From positions 124,001-188,000 of the forward strand of contig CAVSKI010000005.1 of the NCBI GenBank assembly GCA_963728495.1: a stretch of 64,000 nt of DNA, given 5' to 3'. Source of the DNA: JACVRW01 sp963728495 (lineage in GTDB: Bacteria > Actinomycetota > Thermoleophilia > Solirubrobacterales > Thermoleophilaceae). The position numbers were made by a program, and so were the translations under genes. Within the stretch, counting starts at the first letter, position 1, and each line of letters starts with the position of its first letter. Positions 50,102-58,904 of this stretch are shown here, in pieces. The notes beneath the pieces are model-generated. The model ran no database searches. It was not told the origin of the DNA and saw only the letters and a program-made list of their open reading frames with translations.

Positions 50102-51450
50102 CAGGCGGGCGCAGGTTCGCGGGAGCCGCGCGAGTACGCGGGCAGAGCGCGCTTGAGCCCCCGGCGCCGCTTGCGTTCCTTGCTCAAGATGCGCATGTAC
50201 GGGTAGTAGTCCACCTGGATCGTGTGCCGGGTGGAGGCTACGTAGCGCTTTCGCATGGCCGCCTCCTCCAGGTCGATCTCGCGCTTCATCGCATCGGGCT
50301 CGGGTAGCGCCGCCGAGCCTTCGAAGAGGTCGGCCACCCACTCCGACTGAAGCTCGGCGATCGGCATGATGGCGCCGAGCGGCTGGACCAGCCCGATGAA
50401 ATACAGGCCGGGCGCCTCGGGGTGGACCACGCGCCGGAACAGCGGGACGTGATTGCCCTCGACGGTCATGACCTCCCGCGGGAGGAAGGGAAAGGTGATG
50501 CGGTAGCCCGTGCACCACACGATCGTGTCGATCTGAGCCGCCGTGCCGTCGCTGAATTGGACGCTCTCTGCCTCGAGTCGCGCGATGTTGGGCTTGGGGG
50601 TGATGCGTCCATGGCCGATCCGGGCCAGCAGGTCGGCGGAGATGGTGGGATGCGCCTGGCCCAGCTTGTGGTCGGGCTTGGGCAGCCCGTAGTTCTCCAT
50701 CGGGCCCTGCACGTGCTTGAGCTCGCGCATGAACAGTGCGCGGGTGACCGCGAACGGCAGGCGGCTCAGGAACCTGGGGCCCAGCTGATCGGTGGGCGTG
50801 CCCGCGATGTACTTGGGCAGCACGTGGGCGCCTCGCCGCATGGCCAGGTACGTCATGGTCGAGACGCGCGAGGTCTCCACCGCGATGTCGGTCGCCGAGT
50901 TGCCAATCCCCAGCACGAGCACGTTCCTGCCCTCGAAGCGCTCGTCGGGCTCCCGGTAGTGGTGGGAGTGGATCTGCTCGCCGGCGAAGGTGTCCTGGCC
51001 GGGGAACGGCGGCTCGGGGAACTTCGGGTTCCAGTGGTGCCCGTTGGCGACCATCACCGCGTCGTAGTCCCGCGTTTCGCCGTCTTCGACAGTCACGCGC
51101 CAGCCGCCGTTGACGCGCTCGACGTCGGTGACCTCGGTGCGGAAGCTGATCCGCTCGCGAAACCCGAAATGGTCTACGTAGTCGTCGAAGTAGCGCGCGA
51201 TCTGGGTGTGGTGCGGATAGTCCGGATAGTCACGCGGCATCGGAAAGGTCGCGTACTCCATCATCTCGCGAGAGGTATTGATGAACAGCGAGCGGTAGGC
51301 CGACGACATGCCGTTGTCGTTGTCGTAGCGCCAGTTGCCGCCGACGTTCGAGCCCTTCTCGAAGCAGTCGAACTCGATCCCGCGCTCGTGCAGCACCTGG
51401 CACGCGGCTATTCCCGACGAGCCCGCGCCGATGATGCAGACCTTGCCCAC
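50101..51450 (-). CDS. Flavin-containing monooxygenase (FMO/Baeyer-Villiger-like)
   Basis: A 449-residue FAD enzyme from GTG51450. The FAD motif is IIGAGSSGIAACQVL at residues 6-20, the NADPH motif VLGIGNSATDIAVE, and the FMO fingerprint FAGEQIHSHHYREP fits FxGxxxHxxxY. The body has WRYDNDNGMSSAYRSLFINT, typical of class B FMOs. It oxygenates amines, sulfides or ketones. It heads a three-gene run with an SDR and an ALDH on the same strand. The C-terminus is basic. Confidence 0.9.
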   Translation of the reverse strand: MGKVCIIGAGSSGIAACQVLHERGIEFDCFEKGSNVGGNWRYDNDNGMSSAYRSLFINTSREMMEYATFPMPRDYPDYPHHTQIARYFDDYVDHFGFRERISFRTEVTDVERVNGGWRVTVEDGETRDYDAVMVANGHHWNPKFPEPPFPGQDTFAGEQIHSHHYREPDERFEGRNVLVLGIGNSATDIAVETSRVSTMTYLAMRRGAHVLPKYIAGTPTDQLGPRFLSRLPFAVTRALFMRELKHVQGPMENYGLPKPDHKLGQAHPTISADLLARIGHGRITPKPNIARLEAESVQFSDGTAAQIDTIVWCTGYRITFPFLPREVMTVEGNHVPLFRRVVHPEAPGLYFIGLVQPLGAIMPIAELQSEWVADLFEGSAALPEPDAMKREIDLEEAAMRKRYVASTRHTIQVDYYPYMRILSKERKRRRGLKRALPAYSRGSREPAPA

Positions 51451-51499
51451 GACGCGCGAGCGTACCAATCCTGGCTGCCCGGCCAAATACCATCGGCGC

Positions 51500-51519
51500 G
51501 CACCCGGCAGACCGGCTGC
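51500..51519. terminator. Hairpin of the short repeat family downstream of dipZ-like gene
   Basis: GCACCCGG-CAGA-CCGGCTGC forms an 8-bp stem with one mismatch, flanked by CGGCGC and TTGCCGC as in the tandem copies at 5111-5210. It lies between the stop of the dipZ-like gene and the monooxygenase start, both on the minus strand, and would terminate the dipZ-like transcript. Confidence 0.6.
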
Positions 51520-51544
51520 TTGCCGCACTTCTTACCCCGGGCTC

Positions 51545-53278
51545 TCAGCCGAACGTGAACGCATACCCGCTGACGCCCGGCGGCAGGCGCAGGGTCAGGC
51601 GCCGGTCCTCGACGCGGTCGAGCGACACGAGCCGGTAGAGGCGCTCGCCCCGCACGGTCACGCGTCCGGCGCTCACGTCTGCCCCCGCCTCGGACGCGCC
51701 GATGGGCTTGCCGTCGAGCAACACCTCGACCTCGCGGGGAAGCTCGTCCTCGGAGCTCAGCACCAGGAACACCTTGCGTGCGGTCACCCGAGCGTCGAGC
51801 TCGGCGTCGGCCACCGCCGTCGCGGCCTCCTTTGTGACGTTCCACGTACCCGACAGCGCGAAGCGGACCGGCGGCAGCCCATCGACGCCCGAATATCGGC
51901 CCACTCCGGGGCGCGGCGGGCCGGGCAGGAAGCCCTCCGCCCGCTCGTAGCCGAGGTAGGTCTCAGGGGTGGCCAGCCTGCCGGAGGGAATCTCCACTCG
52001 CGCTCGGGCCGGCGCGCCCAGGTCATCGGCGCCGGCCTCGTCCAGCAGGGCGCGGATCGCCGAGTCCGTTTCCTCGTAGTTGCCTTCGCCGAAGTGGACG
52101 TACCTCACGCGGCCACGGGCGTCGACCAGATACTTCGCCGGCCAATACTGGTTGCCCCAGGCGTGCCAAGTGGCGAAGTCGTTGTCCTGAACAACGGGGT
52201 AGCGGAGGCGGTTGTCGGCGATTGCCCGCTCGACGTTCGCGGAATCGCGCTCGAAGGCGAACTCGGGGGTGTGAACGCCGACGATCGTCAGGCCCCGATC
52301 GCGGTAGCTCCCGTCCCATGCGCGCAGGTAGGGCATGGTGCGCAGGCAGTTGATGCAGGTGTAGGTCCAGAAATCGATCAGCACCACCCGGCCCCGCAGC
52401 CCCTTGAGGTCGAGCGGAGCATCTCCCGGCGTGTTGAACCAGCGGCCGTTGCCCGCGAAGTCGGGTGCCCGGCCCAGCACCGGGAGGTCCGTCGAGGCCT
52501 TGGGCTCGTCGGCGGTCTCCGCGAAACGCGAGCGCCCGCGCAGCTCGGCCAGGCGATCCTCCACCGAGCCCGAGCGCTCGAGGCTGCGGGTGGGGTTGGT
52601 CACGAAGGCGGGCAGCTCGTCGGCCAGTGCGGTTTGAAAGCGCACGTCGAGGTTGGCGGCCACCGCAACCGCCGTAAGCACCATGACCGCCCCAAGCGTG
52701 CGCTGTACCGCCGGACCACGCCCCGCCGCCCGCAGGCGGTCGATCAGCCGGCGTCCGCCGTAGGCGATGGCCAGCAGCACGAGCGCAGAGCCGGCGGCGT
52801 AGCCGAGTGCCACCGCCACCAGCTCGCCGGAAGCGCCGCGGGTGGCCGAGACCGACACCACGGCAGCCAGGATCGGGCCGGCACACGGCGCGTAGACGAA
52901 GCCGAGTCCGCCGCCCACCACCAGACCCGACCAGAACCCTTCGCCGCGCCCACGCGGCCCGAAGCGAGCCAGCCGGCCGAGCGGCGCCTCGATGCGCGCC
53001 GCGACCGACGGCACGAGCAGCGACAGCCCGAACACGAGCAGGACCACCACGGCGAGCGTGCGCACGCCCCCGTCGGGTAGGCCCACCCCGTCGATCAGCG
53101 ATGCCAGGGCGACTATGGCGAGCGTGTGAGTGACCGTCAGTCCCAGGATCACCCCGAGGGGCCGCCTGCGCCCGCCCGTGCCGGCCGAGGCCAGCAGCCC
53201 GGGCAGCACCGGCAGCACGCAGGGCGTGAGGGCGGTGCCCGCGCCGGCTACGACGGCGAACAGGATCAGCAAGGTCAT
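51545..53278 (-). CDS. dipZ: DipZ-like protein: CcdA membrane domain fused to TlpA thioredoxin and C-terminal domain
   Basis: A 577-residue fusion. Residues 1-215 are a CcdA/DsbD-like six-helix membrane domain with redox cysteines in TALTPCVLPVLP (Cys20) and YAPCAGP. A periplasmic linker leads to a TlpA-like thioredoxin domain with FWTYTCINCLRTMPYL (CINC active site). The last 150 residues are a beta-rich domain as in mycobacterial DipZ. It carries electrons across the membrane to reduce exported thiols. The start is 54 bp from a divergent hydrolase gene. Confidence 0.9.
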   Translation of the reverse strand: MTLLILFAVVAGAGTALTPCVLPVLPGLLASAGTGGRRRPLGVILGLTVTHTLAIVALASLIDGVGLPDGGVRTLAVVVLLVFGLSLLVPSVAARIEAPLGRLARFGPRGRGEGFWSGLVVGGGLGFVYAPCAGPILAAVVSVSATRGASGELVAVALGYAAGSALVLLAIAYGGRRLIDRLRAAGRGPAVQRTLGAVMVLTAVAVAANLDVRFQTALADELPAFVTNPTRSLERSGSVEDRLAELRGRSRFAETADEPKASTDLPVLGRAPDFAGNGRWFNTPGDAPLDLKGLRGRVVLIDFWTYTCINCLRTMPYLRAWDGSYRDRGLTIVGVHTPEFAFERDSANVERAIADNRLRYPVVQDNDFATWHAWGNQYWPAKYLVDARGRVRYVHFGEGNYEETDSAIRALLDEAGADDLGAPARARVEIPSGRLATPETYLGYERAEGFLPGPPRPGVGRYSGVDGLPPVRFALSGTWNVTKEAATAVADAELDARVTARKVFLVLSSEDELPREVEVLLDGKPIGASEAGADVSAGRVTVRGERLYRLVSLDRVEDRRLTLRLPPGVSGYAFTFG

Positions 53279-53332
53279 CTGTTCACATCATTCGCCACAG
53301 AGCTTGCGATCGGATGACAATAGGCTGGGGTC

Positions 53333-54166
53333 ATGCCGACGATCGAAGCCAACGGCCAGACGCTCTACTACGAGATGCACGGAGAGGGCGAGCCGCTGCT
53401 GGCCGTGATGGGCCTGGCCGCGGACACCACGGCCTGGACGCTGCAGGTGCCCGCCTTCGCCGCCCACCACCGGACGGTCATCTTCGACAACCGCGACGTG
53501 GGCCAGTCCTCCATGGCCGACGGTTCCTACGAGATATCCGACATGGCCCGGGACACGCTGGCCGTGGCCGACGCCCTCGAGCTCGAGTCGTTTCACCTGC
53601 TCGGTGTGTCCATGGGCGGGGCCATCGCCCAGGAGGTCGCACTCGCGGCGCCCGAGCGCGTGCTGACGCTCACCCTGGCCGTGACCTGGCCGAGAGGCGG
53701 GCCCTGGGCGGCCAAGCTGAGTGAGCTCTGGGGCGCGCGCATGCGCCAGATGTCACGCGAGCAGCGGGTGGACGAGTTGATGCTGCTCACCCTGTCCGAG
53801 GCCTTTTTCGAAAATGCGGAGGGGGTGGCCTGGTTGCGTGACCTGATGCTTCAGTACCCGTACCCGCAACCGCCCGATGCCTTCGCCCGTCAGCTCGATG
53901 CCTCGAGCCGGCATGACACACGCGACCGGCTCCCCACGCTGGAGATTCCCACCCACGTGATCGGCGCCGAGCACGACATCCTCGTCCCGGTGTGGAAGTC
54001 GCGAGAGCTCGCGGAGCTGATCCCCGGAGCCAGACTGAGCGTGATAGAGGCCTGCCCTCACGGACTGAACCTGGAGCGAGCCGAGGAGTTCAATCAGCTC
54101 GTCCTGGGCTTCATCGAGAATCAGTCACGCGAGAGCTCGGCGAGCGCCTCCTCGACGGTCTCGTAG
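53333..54166 (+). CDS. Alpha/beta-fold hydrolase
   Basis: A 277-residue hydrolase. The nucleophile is Ser93 in LLGVSMGGAIAQEVAL, the acid lies in IGAEHDILVP and the histidine in EACPHGLNLERAEE, so the triad is complete. FDNRDVGQSS is the usual oxyanion-side motif. It resembles 3-oxoadipate enol-lactonase and esterase-like enzymes, without a clear substrate. The last 15 residues (QSRESSASASSTVS) are antisense to the end of the STAS gene and may be a recent extension. Confidence 0.87.
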   Translation: MPTIEANGQTLYYEMHGEGEPLLAVMGLAADTTAWTLQVPAFAAHHRTVIFDNRDVGQSSMADGSYEISDMARDTLAVADALELESFHLLGVSMGGAIAQEVALAAPERVLTLTLAVTWPRGGPWAAKLSELWGARMRQMSREQRVDELMLLTLSEAFFENAEGVAWLRDLMLQYPYPQPPDAFARQLDASSRHDTRDRLPTLEIPTHVIGAEHDILVPVWKSRELAELIPGARLSVIEACPHGLNLERAEEFNQLVLGFIENQSRESSASASSTVS

Positions 54167-54474
54167 ATCGGCGCCGCGCGGTCGAACTCCACCAGCTCGA
54201 GCACGCGCTGGACCGGTTCGCTCTTCCGAGCCACTACACGCAGCTCCTGACGGCGGCCGCCGAGCCGCCGGGCCAGGCTGAACATCATCGCGATCCCGCT
54301 CGAATCGATGAACTCGAGGCGGCTCAGATCGACCACCAGGGCCCGCGCCGACGTGGGCACGGCCTCACCGATGGCCTCGCCGGTGGACGAGGCGCCGACG
54401 ATGTCGAGCTCGCCGGTCACGTGGGCGATGACGATGTCCTGCTCCTCCTCGATCTCGAGTCCAACCAGGTCCAC
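54121..54474 (-). CDS. STAS-domain anti-sigma-factor antagonist
   Basis: A 117-residue STAS protein from GTG54474. The phosphorylation motif is FIDSSGI with Ser58, equal in position to the regulatory serine of SpoIIAA. It would be phosphorylated by a RsbW-like kinase and dephosphorylated by a PP2C phosphatase. Both activities are encoded in the preceding gene at 54502-56994, 27 bp upstream on the same strand. The two probably form a partner-switching module. The sigma factor it would control is not in the window. Confidence 0.88.
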   Translation of the reverse strand: MDLVGLEIEEEQDIVIAHVTGELDIVGASSTGEAIGEAVPTSARALVVDLSRLEFIDSSGIAMMFSLARRLGGRRQELRVVARKSEPVQRVLELVEFDRAAPIYETVEEALAELSRD

Positions 54475-54501
54475 ACCGACCCCTCCGTTGAGCTTCCCTG
54501 C

Positions 54502-56994
54502 CTAGTCCAGCGTCCGCGACAGGCGCACCGTAGTGCCCTGGGGGGTCGATGTCACGTCAATTGCATCCATAAATCCGCGCATGAGGGACATGCCGCGCCC
54601 TCCCTCACCCTCTCGAGGGGGTCGCCAGGTGCCGTGGTCGCGCACCTCCAGCTCGACCTTTCGGCCGTGGACACGGCCGCTGAAGTCGAAGGGCGTACTG
54701 GCGCCGGCGCCCGAGTGCTCCAGCGCGTTCGTGGCCGCCTCGCCGCAGGCGATCACGATCTCTGCGATCTCGGGCTCGCCGGCTCCGACGTGGCGCAGCC
54801 AGCGGCGCAGGAGCGAACGCATCTCGACCAGCGACTCCGGCTCGGGCGCGAACGTGACCTCGAAGTGGTCCGACATCGGAATCGTCCGCAGCGCCAGCAG
54901 AGCCACGTCGTCGGAGGGCGCACCGTCGGGAACAAGCGATTGGAGCAGCTGGTCGCAGAGCGCCTCTGAGTCATTCGGCGCGCCTTGCACCAGGTCGGCC
55001 AGCCGGGCAAGGCCGAGGTTGATGTTCTCGCCCGGCCGCTCGATCAGCCCGTCCGTGTAGAGCACGACGGTGGCCTCGGGCCCCACCGTCAGGGACGCCT
55101 CCTGGAAATCCGGAAACGGCAGCACGCCGAGGGGCACGTTGCTCGCGTCGTCCAGGAAACGCGGCGGCGCGCCTGCGGCCACCAGCAGCGGTGGGGGGTG
55201 ACCGGCGTTCACCCAGGCCACGCGACCCTCGACCGGGTCCACGACCACGAAGAGCAGAGTGGCCATCTGGCCGTCCTGCCCTTCGGTCCAGATGAGGCGG
55301 TTGAGCCGCTCCACCACCTGAGCCGGGGAGTGGCCCTCGAGTGCGTACGCGCGCAGCGCACTGCGCAGGCGACCCACCATCGAAGCCGCCGCGAGGCCCT
55401 TGCCGGCGATGTCGCCCATGACCAGCCCGACGCCGCCGCCTGAGATCGGGAGCACGTCGTACCAGTCGCCTCCGACCTCGGCTTCCGCCGCCGCGGGCAG
55501 GTACCGCGCGGACACGTCCAGCCCGGGCATTTGCGGCAGGCGTTCGGGCAGCAGGCTGCGCTGGAGGGTCTCTGCGATTCTGAGCTCGCGCTCGTAGAGG
55601 CGCGCGTGATCGATGGCCAGCGCCACGCGGTCCGCGGCCAGGCGCAGCAGGTTCAAATCGTCGGAGCTGAACCGCCGCGGCGAGGCCGCGCACACCACGA
55701 GCACCCCGGTCAGCTCGCCGCCGGCGAGCAGCGGCACGCCGATCATCGCATCACCGTCGGGCTCCCCGAGTATCGCTTCGCGCCGGGCGGCAACGCGCCC
55801 GGCGAAGCCGTCCTCGAACGTCATCGGCGTGCCCTCCTTGCCGCCCCCGGGTGTGCCACCCGAGGCGGCCCCGAGCAGGAGCCGCTCGCGCTCCTCGGCC
55901 AGGTAGATCGCCGCTGCATCGGCCTTGAGCACGGCGCGGAGGCGGGTCACCAGAACAGGCAGGATGTCGCGCAGCGTGCGATGGGCGAGCGCCGCGTCAA
56001 CCAGCGCCTGCATTCCGCTGACCATGTCCATCACCCGTTCGGCCTCCACCCGGGCGGCCTGCTCACGCAACAGCGCCTCGCGCTCGGCCTCGCGCCGGAG
56101 GCGATCGGTCACGTCGCGCAGGAACCCCGCCGCGAACACCTCACCGCGGATGGTCACTCGCGACGCGCGCACCTCAGCCGGGAAGCGAGTTCCGTCGCGG
56201 CGCTGGAGCTCGAGCTCCAGAACGCGGGTGGCGTCGGCCTCCGCCGGGTCGAGCAGATCGCGGCGAAGCCGATCGTTGGCCTCACGCAGCTCCGGCGGGA
56301 TGATCAGAGCCCGCAGCGGCTTCCCGACTGCTTCGGCGGCCGACCAGCCGAGCATGCGCTCGGCCGCGGCGTTCCAGGTGCGAACGCTGCCGTCACGGTC
56401 GATGGCGACAAACGCGTCCGGGGCGCTGTCCAGCACGATCCGCGTGCGCGCCTCCTGCTGGGAGAGCAACAGCTCGCGCTCCCGTGACTCGAGCCTCTCC
56501 CTCAGCACCCGGTCGAGCAGTCCCGACACGAGCACGCCCGCGACGGTCGGGGTGCCGATCGCAAGCAGCCAGCGCACATAGGGGCTCGGCAGGTCCCCCA
56601 GGGCCAGCACGACCGCGTAGGCCAGCCCCGCGAGGATCACATGCGCGATCGCGGCGGGGCGCTTGAAGAAGTAGAACGCGTACAGGATCGGCCAGCTGAA
56701 GAGCAGCGGGTAGAGGGCGGTCTGGCCGGTGAACTCGTTGGCCAGAGCGACCATCCCCGTGCCGAGGGCCAGCGCCAGGTGCAACTGCCAGATCACGGCT
56801 CGCTCGCCCGCCAGGAGCAGCGCAGCGCCGATCAGTGCGGCACCGAGACCGATCAGCCCGAGCCCCAGCTCGTCGACCCCCCGGCCGTGGGGCAGCGCGA
56901 TCGTCAGGGCGGCCATCAGCGCACCGGCGATGAACAGGTAGGCGAGCGAGCGCGCCCTGAGGCGTGAGTCGAAGAGCTCGGGAAGCTCGTTCAA
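54502..56994 (-). CDS. Membrane PAS-GAF-PP2C phosphatase with C-terminal RsbW-like kinase domain
   Basis: An 830-residue signalling protein. Six or so membrane helices (about 15-160) come first. A PAS domain (about 185-300; VLDSAPDAFVAIDRDGSVRT), a GAF domain (about 335-475), a SpoIIE-type PP2C phosphatase (about 500-690: GGDWYDV, DIAGKGLAA, YTDGLIE, DDVALLAL) and an HATPase domain (about 705-828: ACGEAATNALEHS, GRGMSLMRGFMD) follow. It carries both the phosphatase and the kinase-like arm of a partner switch in one chain. The STAS gene follows. Signals are unknown. Confidence 0.92.
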   Translation of the reverse strand: MNELPELFDSRLRARSLAYLFIAGALMAALTIALPHGRGVDELGLGLIGLGAALIGAALLLAGERAVIWQLHLALALGTGMVALANEFTGQTALYPLLFSWPILYAFYFFKRPAAIAHVILAGLAYAVVLALGDLPSPYVRWLLAIGTPTVAGVLVSGLLDRVLRERLESRERELLLSQQEARTRIVLDSAPDAFVAIDRDGSVRTWNAAAERMLGWSAAEAVGKPLRALIIPPELREANDRLRRDLLDPAEADATRVLELELQRRDGTRFPAEVRASRVTIRGEVFAAGFLRDVTDRLRREAEREALLREQAARVEAERVMDMVSGMQALVDAALAHRTLRDILPVLVTRLRAVLKADAAAIYLAEERERLLLGAASGGTPGGGKEGTPMTFEDGFAGRVAARREAILGEPDGDAMIGVPLLAGGELTGVLVVCAASPRRFSSDDLNLLRLAADRVALAIDHARLYERELRIAETLQRSLLPERLPQMPGLDVSARYLPAAAEAEVGGDWYDVLPISGGGVGLVMGDIAGKGLAAASMVGRLRSALRAYALEGHSPAQVVERLNRLIWTEGQDGQMATLLFVVVDPVEGRVAWVNAGHPPPLLVAAGAPPRFLDDASNVPLGVLPFPDFQEASLTVGPEATVVLYTDGLIERPGENINLGLARLADLVQGAPNDSEALCDQLLQSLVPDGAPSDDVALLALRTIPMSDHFEVTFAPEPESLVEMRSLLRRWLRHVGAGEPEIAEIVIACGEAATNALEHSGAGASTPFDFSGRVHGRKVELEVRDHGTWRPPREGEGGRGMSLMRGFMDAIDVTSTPQGTTVRLSRTLD

Positions 56995-57046
56995 GGAGAG
57001 TGAGGCGGAGAATCAAGGCTCGCGCGCACCGCGCGCTCGCCGTTCA

Positions 57047-57346
57047 TCATTCGAGCCCGCCGCCGCGGGCCGACAGGCGGGCCAGTGCCTCGTGGCATTC
57101 CATCACGCGCCGCTTGACCGCATCGTCGTCGCTGCGGTCGTGCACCAGGTCCCATGTCTGGTCGGCGGCGTCGCGCGCCGTCTGCGGGGTGGCCTGGGCG
57201 CAGAGCATGTCCACCAGCTTGAGCTCGAAGTCCTCCAGCTGCTTCGCCGGCTCGCCCGGGGGCATGCGCGGCAGCGGATCGCTGGTGGCCTGCCGCCACA
57301 TCTGCGTGGCCATGACCAGCCGGTTGCGCAGCTTCATCTGGTCCAC
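57047..57346 (-). CDS. Small helical protein (unknown)
   Basis: A 99-residue protein, mostly charged alpha-helix (LRNRLVMATQMWRQATSDPL, KQLEDFELKLVDMLCAQATP). It ends ARLSARGGGLE. No signal peptide, membrane helix or known motif is seen. It is 12 bp downstream of the M23 peptidase gene on the same strand and 52 bp upstream of the PP2C kinase start. I do not recognise it. Confidence 0.6.
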   Translation of the reverse strand: MDQMKLRNRLVMATQMWRQATSDPLPRMPPGEPAKQLEDFELKLVDMLCAQATPQTARDAADQTWDLVHDRSDDDAVKRRVMECHEALARLSARGGGLE

Positions 57347-57358
57347 TGGGGGCGCAGG

Positions 57359-57916
57359 CTAACGCGCCCGCCCGGCGAGCACCCGCAGCATGGGCAGCGG
57401 ATCGAGCGGCCTGCCCCTGGTGCCCCTCCCCTGCCGCTTCTCGAGATGAAGATGGTCCCCGTAGCACGAACCGGTGCAGCCCACCGCGCCTATCCGGCCT
57501 CCCGCCTCAATCCACTCGCCCTCCTCGAGCCGCGTGGGGGCCCGCATGTGCAGGTAGACGAAGGTCACCCTCGCATCCGGGCTCCAGATGGCGATGTAGT
57601 TGCCACGTCCACCGTCGTCGCCGGTCTCGACCACCCTCCCGGCGCGTACCGACACGAGCGGCGTACCCGCCTTCGCGAACACGTCCTGGCCCTCGTGCAG
57701 CCGCCCGCCTCGCCAGGCGCCGAAGCGGGCGTCCGGCTCGCCGAAATCGACGATGCCGCGCACAGGAAACCAATCGTCCGGCTGCTGTGGCTCCACCTCG
57801 AGCGCCTCCGCGCTGCGAGCGACCGACTGGAAGATCGAGGAGAGCTCGGTGGCGGCTTGGGCGGAAGCGGCGACGGCCAAGAGCAGCGCGAGCGCCGCGG
57901 GAAGGGCGCGGAGCAT
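57359..57916 (-). CDS. Secreted M23 family metallopeptidase (LytM-like)
   Basis: A 185-residue exported peptidase. The signal peptide is residues 1-21 (ending ASAQA). The LytM domain has zinc ligands in RLHEGQDVFA (HxxxD) and GDHLHLEKR (HxH). A GCTGSCYGD segment contributes a possible disulfide. It cleaves peptidoglycan cross-links in the envelope; the length is short but the domain is complete. It lies between small genes on the same strand and could form an operon with them. Confidence 0.88.
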   Translation of the reverse strand: MLRALPAALALLLAVAASAQAATELSSIFQSVARSAEALEVEPQQPDDWFPVRGIVDFGEPDARFGAWRGGRLHEGQDVFAKAGTPLVSVRAGRVVETGDDGGRGNYIAIWSPDARVTFVYLHMRAPTRLEEGEWIEAGGRIGAVGCTGSCYGDHLHLEKRQGRGTRGRPLDPLPMLRVLAGRAR

Positions 57917-57964
57917 CGCGACAACCTACTCTGCGCGGGCGTCGCACTCCCGCCTGCTGCGCGG

Positions 57965-58444
57965 CTACGTGGAGATCGGCGGACGCAGCGTGCTCGACGA
58001 GATCGGGAAGCTCTCCACCTCATAGTTCTCGTCCAGGAGCACGAACTCGCCGCGCTTGTTGGGGTCGAACTTGATCGTGACGGCCTCGCCCTCGCGCGGG
58101 ATGCGCCCACCGGGCAGCACCACCCGGCGCCGCGTCTTGTAGGCGCTCTCGTTGCGTGGGGTCACGTGGAGCGAGAGCTTCGCGGTGCGCGTGCCGTTCC
58201 CGTCGAGCTTGGCGTCCTCGACCTTGCGCACGGTGGCGTTCGCCGGGCGGCCGAAGCGTTGGAGCTCGGTGCGCGCGAGCGGCTTGTCCCAGCCGGTCGC
58301 GAGCCAGACCATGAGCACCCCGGGCGCGGCCAGCGAGGCCAGCATGAGCAGGCCGAAGGCAAGCGCCCCGGCGGCGATCGAGCCGGCCAGCATCGCCGCC
58401 CCGAGGGCGATCATCAGCCAGCCCGCCCAGATCAGTGTCCGCAT
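57965..58444 (-). CDS. Membrane protein with small beta-domain (paralog 3 of a tandem trio)
   Basis: A 159-residue protein. Two hydrophobic helices (about 5-50) precede a soluble part. That part reads AKLSLHVTPRNESAYKTRRR, then VVLPGGRIPREGEAVTIKFD and PNKRGEFVLLDE. The same pattern of strand, Tyr, Arg, loop, G-x-V-x-x-x-D-P occurs in the next two genes upstream (58454, 58905), so all three share a small beta-domain. The function is unknown. The last residues (ISSSTLRPPIST) look like read-through. It lies downstream of the other two on the same strand. Confidence 0.65.
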   Translation of the reverse strand: MRTLIWAGWLMIALGAAMLAGSIAAGALAFGLLMLASLAAPGVLMVWLATGWDKPLARTELQRFGRPANATVRKVEDAKLDGNGTRTAKLSLHVTPRNESAYKTRRRVVLPGGRIPREGEAVTIKFDPNKRGEFVLLDENYEVESFPISSSTLRPPIST

Positions 58445-58453
58445 CGGGAATCC

Positions 58454-58891
58454 CTAACCGATGACCAGCTTCGACGGGTCGTTTGCGTCGACCCGCACGC
58501 TGAAGGTGGCCCCGGGCTGAAAGCGCGCCAGGGCAGAGTGAGCGATCAGCTGGCGGTGCTTGACCGCGTAGGGCTCCTTGCCCGGCACGGTCACCGTTAG
58601 GTCGAGCTCGCACACCGGGGCCATGTTGATCTGCGTCCCGGTGTCGCGGATGGCGTTGACGATCGCCGTGCCCGGCGCGCCGGCCATATAGGTGTTCTGA
58701 ACCGCGGCCGGATCGGCCATCCCCGCGGCGCTTTGTTGCATGACCACGGCGTCGTCGTAGGCCGCGTTGGCCATCTTCACGCCCTCGAGCATGCTCCTCT
58801 TGGGCTGAGCGTCCGCCTTCTTCTTGAGCTCCTTCAGCTCGTCGCTGCGGACCGTTTGCATCATGTCCTTCATGTCGCGAAACATCCCCAC
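58454..58891 (-). CDS. Soluble protein with helical N-terminus and small beta-domain (paralog 2)
   Basis: About 145 residues from GTG58891, selected because AAGGAG lies 9 nt upstream; ATG58885 is also in frame. The N-terminal part is helical (MFRDMKDMMQTVRSDELKEL, AQPKRSMLEGVKMANAAYDD). The C-terminal beta-domain has CELDLTVTVPGKEPYAVKHR, then GATFSVRVDANDPSKLVIG. The last strand is like that of paralog 1 (CRIDPADSQKVAFG). No enzyme motif is seen. It is between the two paralogs on one strand. Confidence 0.65.
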   Translation of the reverse strand: MGMFRDMKDMMQTVRSDELKELKKKADAQPKRSMLEGVKMANAAYDDAVVMQQSAAGMADPAAVQNTYMAGAPGTAIVNAIRDTGTQINMAPVCELDLTVTVPGKEPYAVKHRQLIAHSALARFQPGATFSVRVDANDPSKLVIG

Positions 58892-58904
58892 GCTGCTCAG
58901 CTCC

